NCBI GenBank assembly: GCA_018678395.1 | Contig: JAHHMJ010000617.1 | Coordinates: 1 to 11,947, forward strand | Direction: 5' to 3' | From: Gemmatimonadota bacterium | GTDB taxonomy: Bacteria; Gemmatimonadota; Gemmatimonadetes; Longimicrobiales; Gaopeijiaceae | Length of the DNA: 11,947 nucleotides | Shown here: piece after piece, positions 1-6,626 of the stretch | Numbering within the stretch: the stretch's first letter is position 1 | How the letters are laid out: the number at the start of each line of letters is the position of its first letter | Notes under the pieces: model-generated | What the model was told of the DNA's origin: nothing | Seen by the model: only the letters and a program-made list of their open reading frames with translations | Database searches by the model: none | Made by a program: the position numbers and the translations under genes

Positions 1-2
1 CG

Positions 3-506
3 TCAAGAGCGGCGGGCGTCCACGTGCTCGAGCAGTACGTCGAGGCGGGACTTCAACTCATGCATCGCTCCGGCGCCGAGTCTCTGCCCGAGTGCGCTGA
101 CGATGTGGAGGCCGAGCACGGCGACCCCGCCGACGGCGACGCCCCACAGTCCCCAGGCGGGCTCGCCCGACGCCCACTGGGCGTAGCCGAAGGCGCCCCC
201 GAACAGGACCGCGAACCACCCGACCCCGTAGGCGAACATGAAGAACGTCCACACTTCGGGGTACGGGGCGAATCGGGCGTGGAGCCGGGTCGATCCGTCC
301 GGTTCGTCTTCGGCCTGTACCGAAAGGTACGGGGTCCAGAGCTTCCGCTTCTCGTCGTCGAGGTAGAGCTCGGCGCAGCGCCCTTTCGACTTGCATCGCC
401 GGCTCCGGGGCGCCGACTCCAACACGTCTCGGATGGCGCGCATCGTATCGTCGGGCGGTCGCTCGACGTGGACGTCGAAGGTCGGCCGCAGACGTGGCTG
501 TTCCAC
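3..506 (-). CDS. Uncharacterised two-helix membrane protein (167 aa)
   Basis: No named family is recognised. The protein has a soluble N-terminal part (about residues 1-85) with a Cys-x5-Cys pair (C38, C44). Two hydrophobic segments follow (about 88-110 and 117-138), then a short charged, probably helical tail. The order 'Leu-Trp-x-Pro ... Asp-Gly-Ser-Thr-Arg ... Ala-Arg-Phe-x-Pro-x-Pro', then two helices, recalls small unnamed bacterial membrane proteins with a beta-rich domain before a helical hairpin; this is an impression, not a match. I chose the GTG start at 506 because a good Shine-Dalgarno sequence lies 7 bases upstream and residues further upstream look like non-coding translation. 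Its stop codon is at the left edge, so the downstream neighbour is unseen. It is divergent from typA. The gene is likely real; its function is unknown. Confidence 0.75.
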   Translation of the reverse strand: MEQPRLRPTFDVHVERPPDDTMRAIRDVLESAPRSRRCKSKGRCAELYLDDEKRKLWTPYLSVQAEDEPDGSTRLHARFAPYPEVWTFFMFAYGVGWFAVLFGGAFGYAQWASGEPAWGLWGVAVGGVAVLGLHIVSALGQRLGAGAMHELKSRLDVLLEHVDARRS

Positions 507-707
507 CTGGTACTCCCCTCGGAAGTGGGTACGCGCCGGTGTGGCACGCGACGTGGGGCGGACGCGGAGGGAGGGGCCGCGTCGACGCGATGCCAGGATT
601 CGGCCCCGAACCGCGGATACGCAAGAGGCCTCCAGGACCGGCCACGGAAATGCTACTTTACAAGGCTGTACCTGAAACGGATTTCGATTATCGAGGCTCG
701 AGGGCTC
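507..707. promoter_or_regulatory. Divergent intergenic region before typA
   Basis: This 201-base gap must hold promoters for both the minus-strand membrane-protein gene and typA. The AT-richest patch lies at about 645-691. It contains an extended-minus-10-like TGC-TACTTT at 651-659 and a minus-35-like TTTACA at 657-662. Neither has a convincing partner at normal spacing, so no promoter is assigned. The typA start has only weak Shine-Dalgarno candidates: GAGG at 693-696 (11-base spacer) and GAGGG at 700-704 (3-base spacer). I see no small gene or RNA here. Confidence 0.3.
514..520 (-). promoter_or_regulatory. Ribosome binding site for the 3-506 gene
   Basis: On the minus strand this reads GAGGGGA, followed by a 7-base spacer and a GTG codon. 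It decides the start of the membrane-protein gene, because the reading frame stays open for several hundred bases further upstream. Confidence 0.6.
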
Positions 708-2549
708 ATGTCCATTCGCAATATCGCCATCATCGCCCACGTCGATCACGGCAAGACGACGCTCGTCGATCAGATGTTCCGCCAGGCGGGGGTCTTCCGC
801 GAGAACCAGGCGGTCGAGGAGCGGGTGATGGACTCGAACCCCCTCGAGAAGGAGCGTGGCATCACGATCCTGGCCAAGAACACCGCAGTGACCTGGGGCG
901 ACACGAAGATCAACATCGTCGACACGCCGGGACACGCGGATTTCGGGGGCGAGGTCGAGCGGATTCTCCGTATGGTCGACGGCGTGGTGCTCCTCGTCGA
1001 CGCCGCCGAGGGTCCCATGCCGCAGACCCGGTTCGTCACGCGCAAGGCTCTCGAGCTGGGCCTGCTCCCGCTGGTGGTGGTGAACAAGGTGGACCGCCCC
1101 GACGCCCGGGTGCACGAGGTCCACGACGAAGTGCTGGAGCTCTTCATGGACCTGGAGGCCGACGACGAACAGCTGGACGCGCCGTTCCTCTACGCGTCGG
1201 GACGGGACGGGTGGGCTTCACACGATGCCGAGGCTCAGACCGATGACCTCGCCGCGCTCTTCGAGACGATCATCGATCACTTTCCCGCGCCGGACGTCGA
1301 TCCCGAGGGGCCGTTCCAGTTGCTCGTGTCGACGCTCGACTACTCGACCTACGTCGGTCGAATCGCCGTGGGACGGATCGAGCGCGGACGCGTGTCGGTC
1401 GGGGATCGCGTGGCGCTGCTGCCGCTCGGCGAGGCGGGGCGAGTCGAGGACAGCACCACGGCCGACTACGCCCGGGTCATGAAGCTCTACACCTTCCAGG
1501 GCCTGGATCGGATCGACGTCCAGGAGGCGTCGGCGGGAGACATCGTGGCTCTCGCGGGACTCGAGGGTGTCGAGATCGGGAAGACCGCCACAGACCCGGA
1601 GCACCTCGACCGTCTGCGGGGCATCGCCGTCGAGGAACCCACGCTCTCGGTCGACTTCACCGTCAACAACTCACCGTTCGCCGGGCAGTCCGGGAAGTTC
1701 GTCACCACGCGCCAGGTTCGGGATCGCCTCTTCAAGGAGCTGGAGCGCAACGTGGCGCTGCGCGTCGAGGAGACCGATCAGCCCGATACGTTCACGGTCC
1801 ACGGTCGCGGAGAGCTGCATCTGACCATCCTCATGGAGACGATGCGCCGCGAGGGGTACGAGTTTCAGGTGTCCCGCCCGCGCGTGCTGACCCGGCAGGG
1901 TGAGGACGGGCTGCAGGAGCCCTACGAGGAAGCCGTGGTCGAGGTCCCGAGCGACATGGTGGGGACCGTGATCGAGAAGATGGGGCCCCGCAAGGCCGAG
2001 ATGGTCGGGATGAAGCCGATGGGCGACTCGGGGACGACCCGCCTGCGCTTCCACGTCCCGGCGCGCGGCCTCTTCGGGTACCGCTCGGAGTTCCTCACGG
2101 ACACCCGCGGCGAGGGGATCCTGCACCACACCTTCTCGGAGTGGGGCCCGTGGGCGGGTCCGCTGCGGGGTCGCAGCCGTGGGGTCCTGGTGGCGGATCG
2201 ACAGGGCGTGGCCGTGGGCTTCGCGCTCTTCAATCTGCAGGAGCGGTCCACCATGTTCGTCCGCCCCGGGGACCCGGTATACACCGGAATGATCGTGGGT
2301 GAGAACGTGCGGCAGGACGACATGGACGTGAACGTCACGAAAGAGAAGAAGCTCACGAACATGCGGACCACGTCCAGCGACGAGAACATCAAGCTCGAGC
2401 CGCCGCGGCAGATCACGCTCGAACTCGCCCTCGAGTTCATCGAGGACGACGAACTGATCGAGGTGACGCCGGGGGGCATGCGGCTGCGCAAGCGGATCCT
2501 GGACGTGAATCAGCGCCGCAAGGCCGGGAAGCGCCGGGTGCAGGGGTAG
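708..2549 (+). CDS. typA: Translational GTPase TypA/BipA
   Basis: TypA/BipA is a ribosome-binding GTPase of the EF-G/LepA superfamily that helps 50S assembly and translation under stress such as cold; it acts in the cytoplasm on the 70S ribosome. The 613 residues match the family's usual length of about 600-615. The G domain is intact: P-loop AHVDHGKTT at 10-18, the switch I segment with KERGITI near 48-54, DTPGH at 72-76, NKVD at 126-129 and a G5-like YASGRDGW. The beta-barrel and EF-G III/V-like domains follow, then the BipA-specific C-terminal domain, recognisable by KKLTNMR and by DELIEVTPGGMRLRKR near the end. I chose the ATG at 708 because family members begin with almost this sequence; the upstream open frame is antisense to the neighbouring gene. 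It is monocistronic as far as can be seen. Confidence 0.97.
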   Translation: MSIRNIAIIAHVDHGKTTLVDQMFRQAGVFRENQAVEERVMDSNPLEKERGITILAKNTAVTWGDTKINIVDTPGHADFGGEVERILRMVDGVVLLVDAAEGPMPQTRFVTRKALELGLLPLVVVNKVDRPDARVHEVHDEVLELFMDLEADDEQLDAPFLYASGRDGWASHDAEAQTDDLAALFETIIDHFPAPDVDPEGPFQLLVSTLDYSTYVGRIAVGRIERGRVSVGDRVALLPLGEAGRVEDSTTADYARVMKLYTFQGLDRIDVQEASAGDIVALAGLEGVEIGKTATDPEHLDRLRGIAVEEPTLSVDFTVNNSPFAGQSGKFVTTRQVRDRLFKELERNVALRVEETDQPDTFTVHGRGELHLTILMETMRREGYEFQVSRPRVLTRQGEDGLQEPYEEAVVEVPSDMVGTVIEKMGPRKAEMVGMKPMGDSGTTRLRFHVPARGLFGYRSEFLTDTRGEGILHHTFSEWGPWAGPLRGRSRGVLVADRQGVAVGFALFNLQERSTMFVRPGDPVYTGMIVGENVRQDDMDVNVTKEKKLTNMRTTSSDENIKLEPPRQITLELALEFIEDDELIEVTPGGMRLRKRILDVNQRRKAGKRRVQG

Positions 2550-2560
2550 CGCGGGGCCGA

Positions 2561-2577
2561 GTGACCCCGGGGGTCAC
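2561..2577. terminator. Perfect inverted repeat between convergent genes
   Basis: GTGACCCC at 2561-2568 and GGGGTCAC at 2570-2577 are perfect inverted repeats around one base, so in RNA they would form a stem of about 7 bp with a 3-base loop. The repeat lies 11 bases after the typA stop. It overlaps the last codons and stop of the minus-strand receiver gene. There is no T-run on either side, so it is not a canonical intrinsic terminator. A bidirectional transcript-end or 3'-stabilising hairpin is the likeliest role. Confidence 0.4.
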
Positions 2578-2981
2578 AGCGTTCGAGGACGCAGCGCCCA
2601 CGCGGGGAGCGGTGTGCGCCTCGCCCGGACCATCGCCTCGATGGTCTCGACGAAGTGGTCGGGGTCCCAGGGCTTCATGCAGACTTCGTGGACGCCTGCG
2701 CGCTGGGCGAGGTCGAGCTGGTCCGCATTGCGGCCGGACGACGCCAGGATCGACACGCGCGGATCCATCTCCTTGAGCGCGGTGACGAGCCGGAGGCCGT
2801 TGAGGCGGGGCATCGCCAGATCCGTCACCACGAGGTCGATCTCCATGCCCTCGCTCGCGTAGATCTCGAGGGCCTCCTCTCCGTTGTCGGCGAGCCGTAC
2901 TTCGTGCCCGCGCGCCTCGAGAATCTCTCGCGCGTAGAGCTGTTCGATTTCGTCGTCGTCGACGAAGAGAATCGTGGCCAT
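2574..2981 (-). CDS. Stand-alone CheY-like response regulator receiver
   Basis: This is a single receiver domain of 135 residues that should accept phosphate from a histidine kinase and signal by protein contact, since it carries no DNA-binding or enzymatic output domain. The acidic pocket is D8-D9-D10, and the phosphoacceptor is D54 in the TDLAMPRLNG stretch. The conserved Ser/Thr position is S81 or S82, and K103 is followed by the usual cis-Pro P104. A tail of about 15 residues rich in Arg, Pro and Leu follows the last helix. The ATG at 2981 has a Shine-Dalgarno-like GAAGG at 2991-2995 with a 9-base spacer. No kinase gene lies in the window, so the partner is unknown; it is convergent with typA and divergent from the deaminase. 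The family is certain; the pathway is not. Confidence 0.92.
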   Translation of the reverse strand: MATILFVDDDEIEQLYAREILEARGHEVRLADNGEEALEIYASEGMEIDLVVTDLAMPRLNGLRLVTALKEMDPRVSILASSGRNADQLDLAQRAGVHEVCMKPWDPDHFVETIEAMVRARRTPLPAWALRPRTL

Positions 2982-3090
2982 CGGGGGTCGCCTTCAGGGG
3001 GTGCGAATGACTTCTCGAAGCATCGGTCCAGTCGTCTCCGGACTTGAACCTCGACGCCGTTCTCACCCCGCGCCCGTGGACGCGGCCGTC

Positions 3091-3117
3091 GCGAGACCCT
3101 AGTCTCCCGCGTCTCGC
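3091..3117. repeat. Nested inverted repeats upstream of the deaminase operon
   Basis: GCGAGAC at 3091-3097 is a perfect inverted repeat of GTCTCGC at 3111-3117, with 13 bases between. Its inner part GAGAC (3093-3097) can instead pair with GTCTC at 3102-3106 across a 4-base loop. The two GTCTC copies are direct repeats 9 bases apart. The structure lies 19 bases before the deaminase start, inside the 154-base gap (2982-3135) that divides the receiver from the operon. It could be an operator or a 5'-leader hairpin, but repeats this short can arise by chance. Nothing else is seen in that gap. Confidence 0.3.
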
Positions 3118-3135
3118 TCCTCCGACGATCTGCCC

Positions 3136-3657
3136 ATGCCTTTCGTACCCAGAGACGGCGTTCCCGAGAACACCCACCCGGTCAACCTCCGCGAAGTCCG
3201 ATACGACGAGCCGGCTCCCGTGGTCGATCGTCCGCCGCTCTTCGAGGTCTACATGCGCATGGCCGACGAGTTGGCCAAGCGCAGCACCTGTGCGCGCCTG
3301 CAGGTCGGTACGGTGATCACCGACGCGCGCCTGGAGAACGTCCTCGCCATCGGGTACAACGGCAACGCGCGGGGCTTTCCCAACCAGTGCGACAGCGCCG
3401 AGCCCGGACGCTGCGGGTGCATCCATTCCGAGCAGAATGCGCTGGTGAAGGCGCCGGGTACCGTCCAGGACAAGGTGGCCTTCGTGACCGCGAGTCCCTG
3501 CGTGATGTGCGCCAAGCTCATGGTGCAGTCGGGCATCACGCATCTGTTCTATCGTACGCAGTACCGATCCGAGCAGGGCATCGAGGTGTTGACCCGTGGG
3601 GGCGTCGTTCCCGTCGAGTACAACCGGTGGGCCGATGCCTTCCGGGACGCGCCGTGA
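3136..3657 (+). CDS. Deoxycytidylate (dCMP) deaminase family protein
   Basis: This zinc-dependent deaminase belongs to the dCMP deaminase/ComEB group, which converts dCMP to dUMP and so supplies thymidylate synthesis. In 173 residues, the family entry motif RSTCAR is at 49-54. The zinc and catalytic motif is H97-S98-E99, with H97 as zinc ligand and E99 as proton shuttle. PCVMC at 121-125 supplies zinc ligands C122 and C125. The middle position of His-x-Glu is Ser where the family usually has Ala. About 30 residues precede the conserved domain, an unusually long leader. The ATG at 3136 has no Shine-Dalgarno; a later ATG (residue 40) has a better GAGG but would cut the conserved first helix. 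It is the first gene of a coupled operon, its stop overlapping the next start. Another cytidine or nucleotide deaminase substrate cannot be excluded. Confidence 0.88.
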   Translation: MPFVPRDGVPENTHPVNLREVRYDEPAPVVDRPPLFEVYMRMADELAKRSTCARLQVGTVITDARLENVLAIGYNGNARGFPNQCDSAEPGRCGCIHSEQNALVKAPGTVQDKVAFVTASPCVMCAKLMVQSGITHLFYRTQYRSEQGIEVLTRGGVVPVEYNRWADAFRDAP

Positions 3658-4763
3658 GCGGTGGGCTCCCCCCCGGGCGGTTCTTCCTTCCCGGGCCGAC
3701 CGAGGTGGACGCCGAGGTCCTCGCGGCTCAGGTCACGGCCATGTACGGGCACCGAACCGATGCGTGCCGAGCCGTGCTGCGCGAGGTCGACGAGGGGCTG
3801 CGACCCTTCTTCGGCACGACGCGGCCCGTCCTGATCGGGACGCTGTCGGCGACCGGGTTCATGGAGGCGGCCGTCCGGTCGGGCACACGGGCGTCCGTGC
3901 TGTCCGTCGTCAACGGAGCGTTCAGCGGCCGCTTCGCGCAGATCGCCGAGCGCTGTGGCCGCTCCGTGGAGCGTCTCGACGTGCCCTGGGGACGTGCGAT
4001 CGACCCCGAGGTCCTCGACCGGCGCCTGTCGCGCGGGGGCGTCGACGCCGTGACCGTCGTCCACTCCGAGACCTCGACCGGCGCGCTCGCACCCCTCGCG
4101 GCGATCGGCGAGGTGGTAGGGCGGTATCCGGACGTGTTGCTTCTCGTGGACTCGGTCACCGGCGTAGGCGCCACGCCGGTGCGCGCCGAAGACTGGGGGC
4201 TGGACGTGGTGCTGACCGGCTCGCAGAAGGGTCTGGCCATGCCCCCGGGGTTGGCGTTCGCGGCGGTGTCCGAGCGCCTGCTCGAGCGCGCTCGCGACCT
4301 TCCCGACCGAGGGTACTACCTCGATCTGGTTCGTTACGTCGAACGGGCGGACGATGCCCAGACGCCGACCACGCCGGCACTGACGCTGCTGCACGCCGCT
4401 CGAGAGCAGGCCCACCGCATGCGCGCCGAGACGCCCGACGGCCGCTTCGCGCGTCACCGAGCCCTCGCCGATGCCTGTGCGTCCGCGGTCGGTCGGTGGC
4501 GCGCCGGAGGGATGGACGTGTCGGTCCTCGCGCCGGTGGGTGAGCGTTCGCCGACGGTCACCTGCATCGAGCTTCCCCCCGATCGGGGCGGCCCCGAGGT
4601 CGTGGCGGGGGTTCGTGAGCGGGGCTACGTGATCGGGGGCGGGTACGGGAGGCTCGAGCAGCGGACCATCCGGATCGGGCACATGGGGGATCACTCGCTC
4701 GAGGCGCTCGCCGGGGTGCTCGAGGCCGTCGAGGCCGAATTGCACCCGGGGCTGCGCGCGTGA
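3654..4763 (+). CDS. Class V PLP-dependent aminotransferase (alanine/serine-glyoxylate type)
   Basis: This fold-type I PLP enzyme of 369 residues resembles the alanine-glyoxylate / serine-pyruvate aminotransferase group. It opens with the family signature FFLPGPTEV (10-18) and Y31-G-H-R34. HSETSTG is at 137-143, and the cofactor-binding aspartate is D166 in LVDSVTG. The PLP Schiff-base lysine is K192 in TGSQKGL. A C-terminal domain containing the IRIGHMGD stretch follows. I chose the GTG at 3654, whose last two bases form part of the TGA ending the deaminase; no Shine-Dalgarno is visible, so translation is probably coupled. The amino donor is not deducible: alanine, serine and aspartate enzymes of this group look alike. 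The link to a deaminase and a MutS-like ATPase is unexplained, and no serine or purine degradation gene is nearby. A run of seven C lies at 3668-3674, just after the start. Confidence 0.9.
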   Translation: MSGGLPPGRFFLPGPTEVDAEVLAAQVTAMYGHRTDACRAVLREVDEGLRPFFGTTRPVLIGTLSATGFMEAAVRSGTRASVLSVVNGAFSGRFAQIAERCGRSVERLDVPWGRAIDPEVLDRRLSRGGVDAVTVVHSETSTGALAPLAAIGEVVGRYPDVLLLVDSVTGVGATPVRAEDWGLDVVLTGSQKGLAMPPGLAFAAVSERLLERARDLPDRGYYLDLVRYVERADDAQTPTTPALTLLHAAREQAHRMRAETPDGRFARHRALADACASAVGRWRAGGMDVSVLAPVGERSPTVTCIELPPDRGGPEVVAGVRERGYVIGGGYGRLEQRTIRIGHMGDHSLEALAGVLEAVEAELHPGLRA

Positions 4764-6622
4764 CGAGACGAGCCGATCCCCACGAGGGGTATCGAGCGCG
4801 CGCCGCCGAATGCGCCGAGGATGCCGCGCGCCTGGAGCGTGCCTCCCGCCGGCTCGGGACGATTCGCTTCGGGGTGTTCTTCGCGGCGCTGGCGCCCTGG
4901 GTCACGGCCGAGCTGTCCGCGGGGATCGCGGACTCCTTCGGCTGGCTGTCGGTCCCCGTGGCGGCGGTCTTCTTCGTGCTGGTCGGGCGACATCGGCGTC
5001 TGCGGGCTCGGCTGCGACGCGCCCAGGTCGCCGCCTCCCTGGCCCGGCAGGGGTCGGCTCGACTGGAGCGTCGCTGGGACGACCTGTCCGAGCCGGTGGC
5101 CGCTGTCGCCCCGTCGGACCATCCCTGGGCGCACGATCTGGACCTGTACGGGCGCGCGTCGCTCCGGTCACTGCTCGGGCCCGTCTACACGCCGGTGGGC
5201 CACGCGGAACTGGACCGGTGGCTGCTCGAGCCCTGGGACGCGGCCGAGGCGCTGCGCCGGCAGGAGGCCGTGCGGGAACTGCGGCCGCTCGACGAGCTCC
5301 GTGAACGCGCCGGGGTCGAGGGTGCCCTTCTCGACCGGGTAGACCCGCAGGCGCTGGCGCGATTCCTGGAGTGGTGCGGTACGCCGGGCCAGGTTCCGGG
5401 ATGGCTGAGCTGGGTGGCCTGGATCGGGCCGGCGATCTTCGTCGCCCTCGTGGTGGGCCACGCCACGGGCATCACCGGTCCCTGGCTGTGGACGATCCCG
5501 CTGGCGGTGCAGGGTGTGTTGGCGTGGGGTTGGGGCCATCGCCTTCACGAGACGTTCGGACGGGCGTCGTCGGGTCTCCCGGGTCTGCGCCGGTACCACA
5601 AGCTGTTCGCAGTGTGGGAGGGGGAGCGCTTCGAGAGCCCTCTGCTCTCCGAGGCCGAAGGCGCGCTCCGATCGGACTCCGGGACCGCTTCGGAGGCGCT
5701 GGCACGGCTCGACCGCCTGCTGCAGATGGCCGATACCCGACTGTCCTCGCTCCATCCGGTCTTCGCGATCTGCCTGCTGTGGGACGTCCACGTGGGCCGC
5801 GGGATGGACGAGTGGCGCCGGTCGGCCGGGTCGCACGTGGCCGAATGGATGCGCGCTCTGGGCGACCTCGAGGCCGCGGCGTCGGTGGCGACGCTGGCGT
5901 CGGACCACCCGGATTGGACCTTCCCCGCGTTCCTCGACCCCGGGGTCGACCCGATCTTCGAAGCGGCCGGGCTCGGTCATCCGCTGATCCCCGACGCCGT
6001 GCGGGTCGCGAACGACGTCACGCTCGGTCCGCCGGGCGCCGTCCTGCTCGTCACGGGATCGAACATGTCGGGCAAGAGCACGCTGCTGCGGTCGCTCGGA
6101 CTGTCGGTGGTGTTGGCGGGGCTCGGCGGTCCCGTCTGCGCCGAGCGGGTCCGGCTGTCCACCGTGAGGCTGTTCACCTCGATGCGGGTACAGGACTCGA
6201 TCGAGGCCGGCGTGTCGTTCTTCATGGCCGAGCTCAACCGGCTCGCAGCCCTTCTGCGCATCACGCCGCCCGCGGAGTCCGAGGGGCCGGCCGTCCTCTA
6301 CCTCGTCGACGAGATCCTCCAGGGCACCAATTCCGACGAGCGTCGGATCGCCGGGCGTCGCCTGATCCGGCATCTCCTGCGGCGGCGGGCGATCGGGGCG
6401 GTGACGACCCACGACCTGGACTTCCACCGTCATCCCGAGATCGAGTCGGCGGCGGTGAAGGTCCACTTCCGCGAGTCGGTGGGGACCGACGAGGATCCGT
6501 CCCTGACGTTCGACTATCGGCTCAGGTCGGGGCTGGCCACGACCCGCAACGCCCTGGCGCTCGCCGAGCGGGTGGGCCTCACCGACCCGGACGACGGCGG
6601 CGCGGACGACGGCGGCCCCTGA
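4760..6622 (+). CDS. Membrane-anchored MutS-family ATPase
   Basis: This 620-residue protein ends in a MutS-type ABC ATPase. Walker A is TGSNMSGKST (432-441). Walker B is LVDE with D517-E518, followed by GTNSDERR, the MutS dimer/signature segment. The switch histidine H551 lies in TTHD. In place of the mismatch-binding domain there are predicted membrane segments at about 35-55 and 60-77, and another pair at about 215-235 and 242-262. Between and after them lie helical regions that look like the MutS core/lever (YTPVGHAELDRWL near 150, then helices around 285-400). No Phe-x-Glu mismatch wedge and no Smr nuclease domain are seen, so it is neither MutS1 nor MutS2. Homologues annotated loosely as 'MutS' occur in several phyla, with role unknown. 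The GTG start overlaps the previous TGA (GTGA), implying coupling. Family confidence is high; function is open. Confidence 0.9.
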   Translation: MTRRADPHEGYRARAAECAEDAARLERASRRLGTIRFGVFFAALAPWVTAELSAGIADSFGWLSVPVAAVFFVLVGRHRRLRARLRRAQVAASLARQGSARLERRWDDLSEPVAAVAPSDHPWAHDLDLYGRASLRSLLGPVYTPVGHAELDRWLLEPWDAAEALRRQEAVRELRPLDELRERAGVEGALLDRVDPQALARFLEWCGTPGQVPGWLSWVAWIGPAIFVALVVGHATGITGPWLWTIPLAVQGVLAWGWGHRLHETFGRASSGLPGLRRYHKLFAVWEGERFESPLLSEAEGALRSDSGTASEALARLDRLLQMADTRLSSLHPVFAICLLWDVHVGRGMDEWRRSAGSHVAEWMRALGDLEAAASVATLASDHPDWTFPAFLDPGVDPIFEAAGLGHPLIPDAVRVANDVTLGPPGAVLLVTGSNMSGKSTLLRSLGLSVVLAGLGGPVCAERVRLSTVRLFTSMRVQDSIEAGVSFFMAELNRLAALLRITPPAESEGPAVLYLVDEILQGTNSDERRIAGRRLIRHLLRRRAIGAVTTHDLDFHRHPEIESAAVKVHFRESVGTDEDPSLTFDYRLRSGLATTRNALALAERVGLTDPDDGGADDGGP

Positions 6623-6626
6623 TCGC

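Noticed and set aside
24..707. In-frame open extension upstream of the typA start, giving an 841-residue product
   Set aside because: It is antisense to the membrane-protein gene, has a composition typical of GC-rich shadow frames, and TypA proteins begin at the residue encoded at 708.
3668..3674. Run of seven C just after the aminotransferase start, considered as a phase-variable tract
   Set aside because: Seven bases is short for slippage switching and ordinary in sequence this GC-rich; the frame is intact.
3549..4745. 398-residue open frame antisense to the aminotransferase
   Set aside because: The plus-strand frame has clear PLP-enzyme motifs; the antisense product is His/Arg/Gly-rich with no recognisable domain.
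5168..6466. 432-residue open frame antisense to the MutS-like gene
   Set aside because: It is a shadow of the Walker A/B-containing frame; its composition is typical of antisense GC-rich translation.
3136..6622. Anti-phage defence island interpretation of the deaminase operon
   Set aside because: The deaminase carries ordinary dCMP-deaminase motifs and no nuclease, toxin, sensor or mobile gene is nearby; the flanks are housekeeping.
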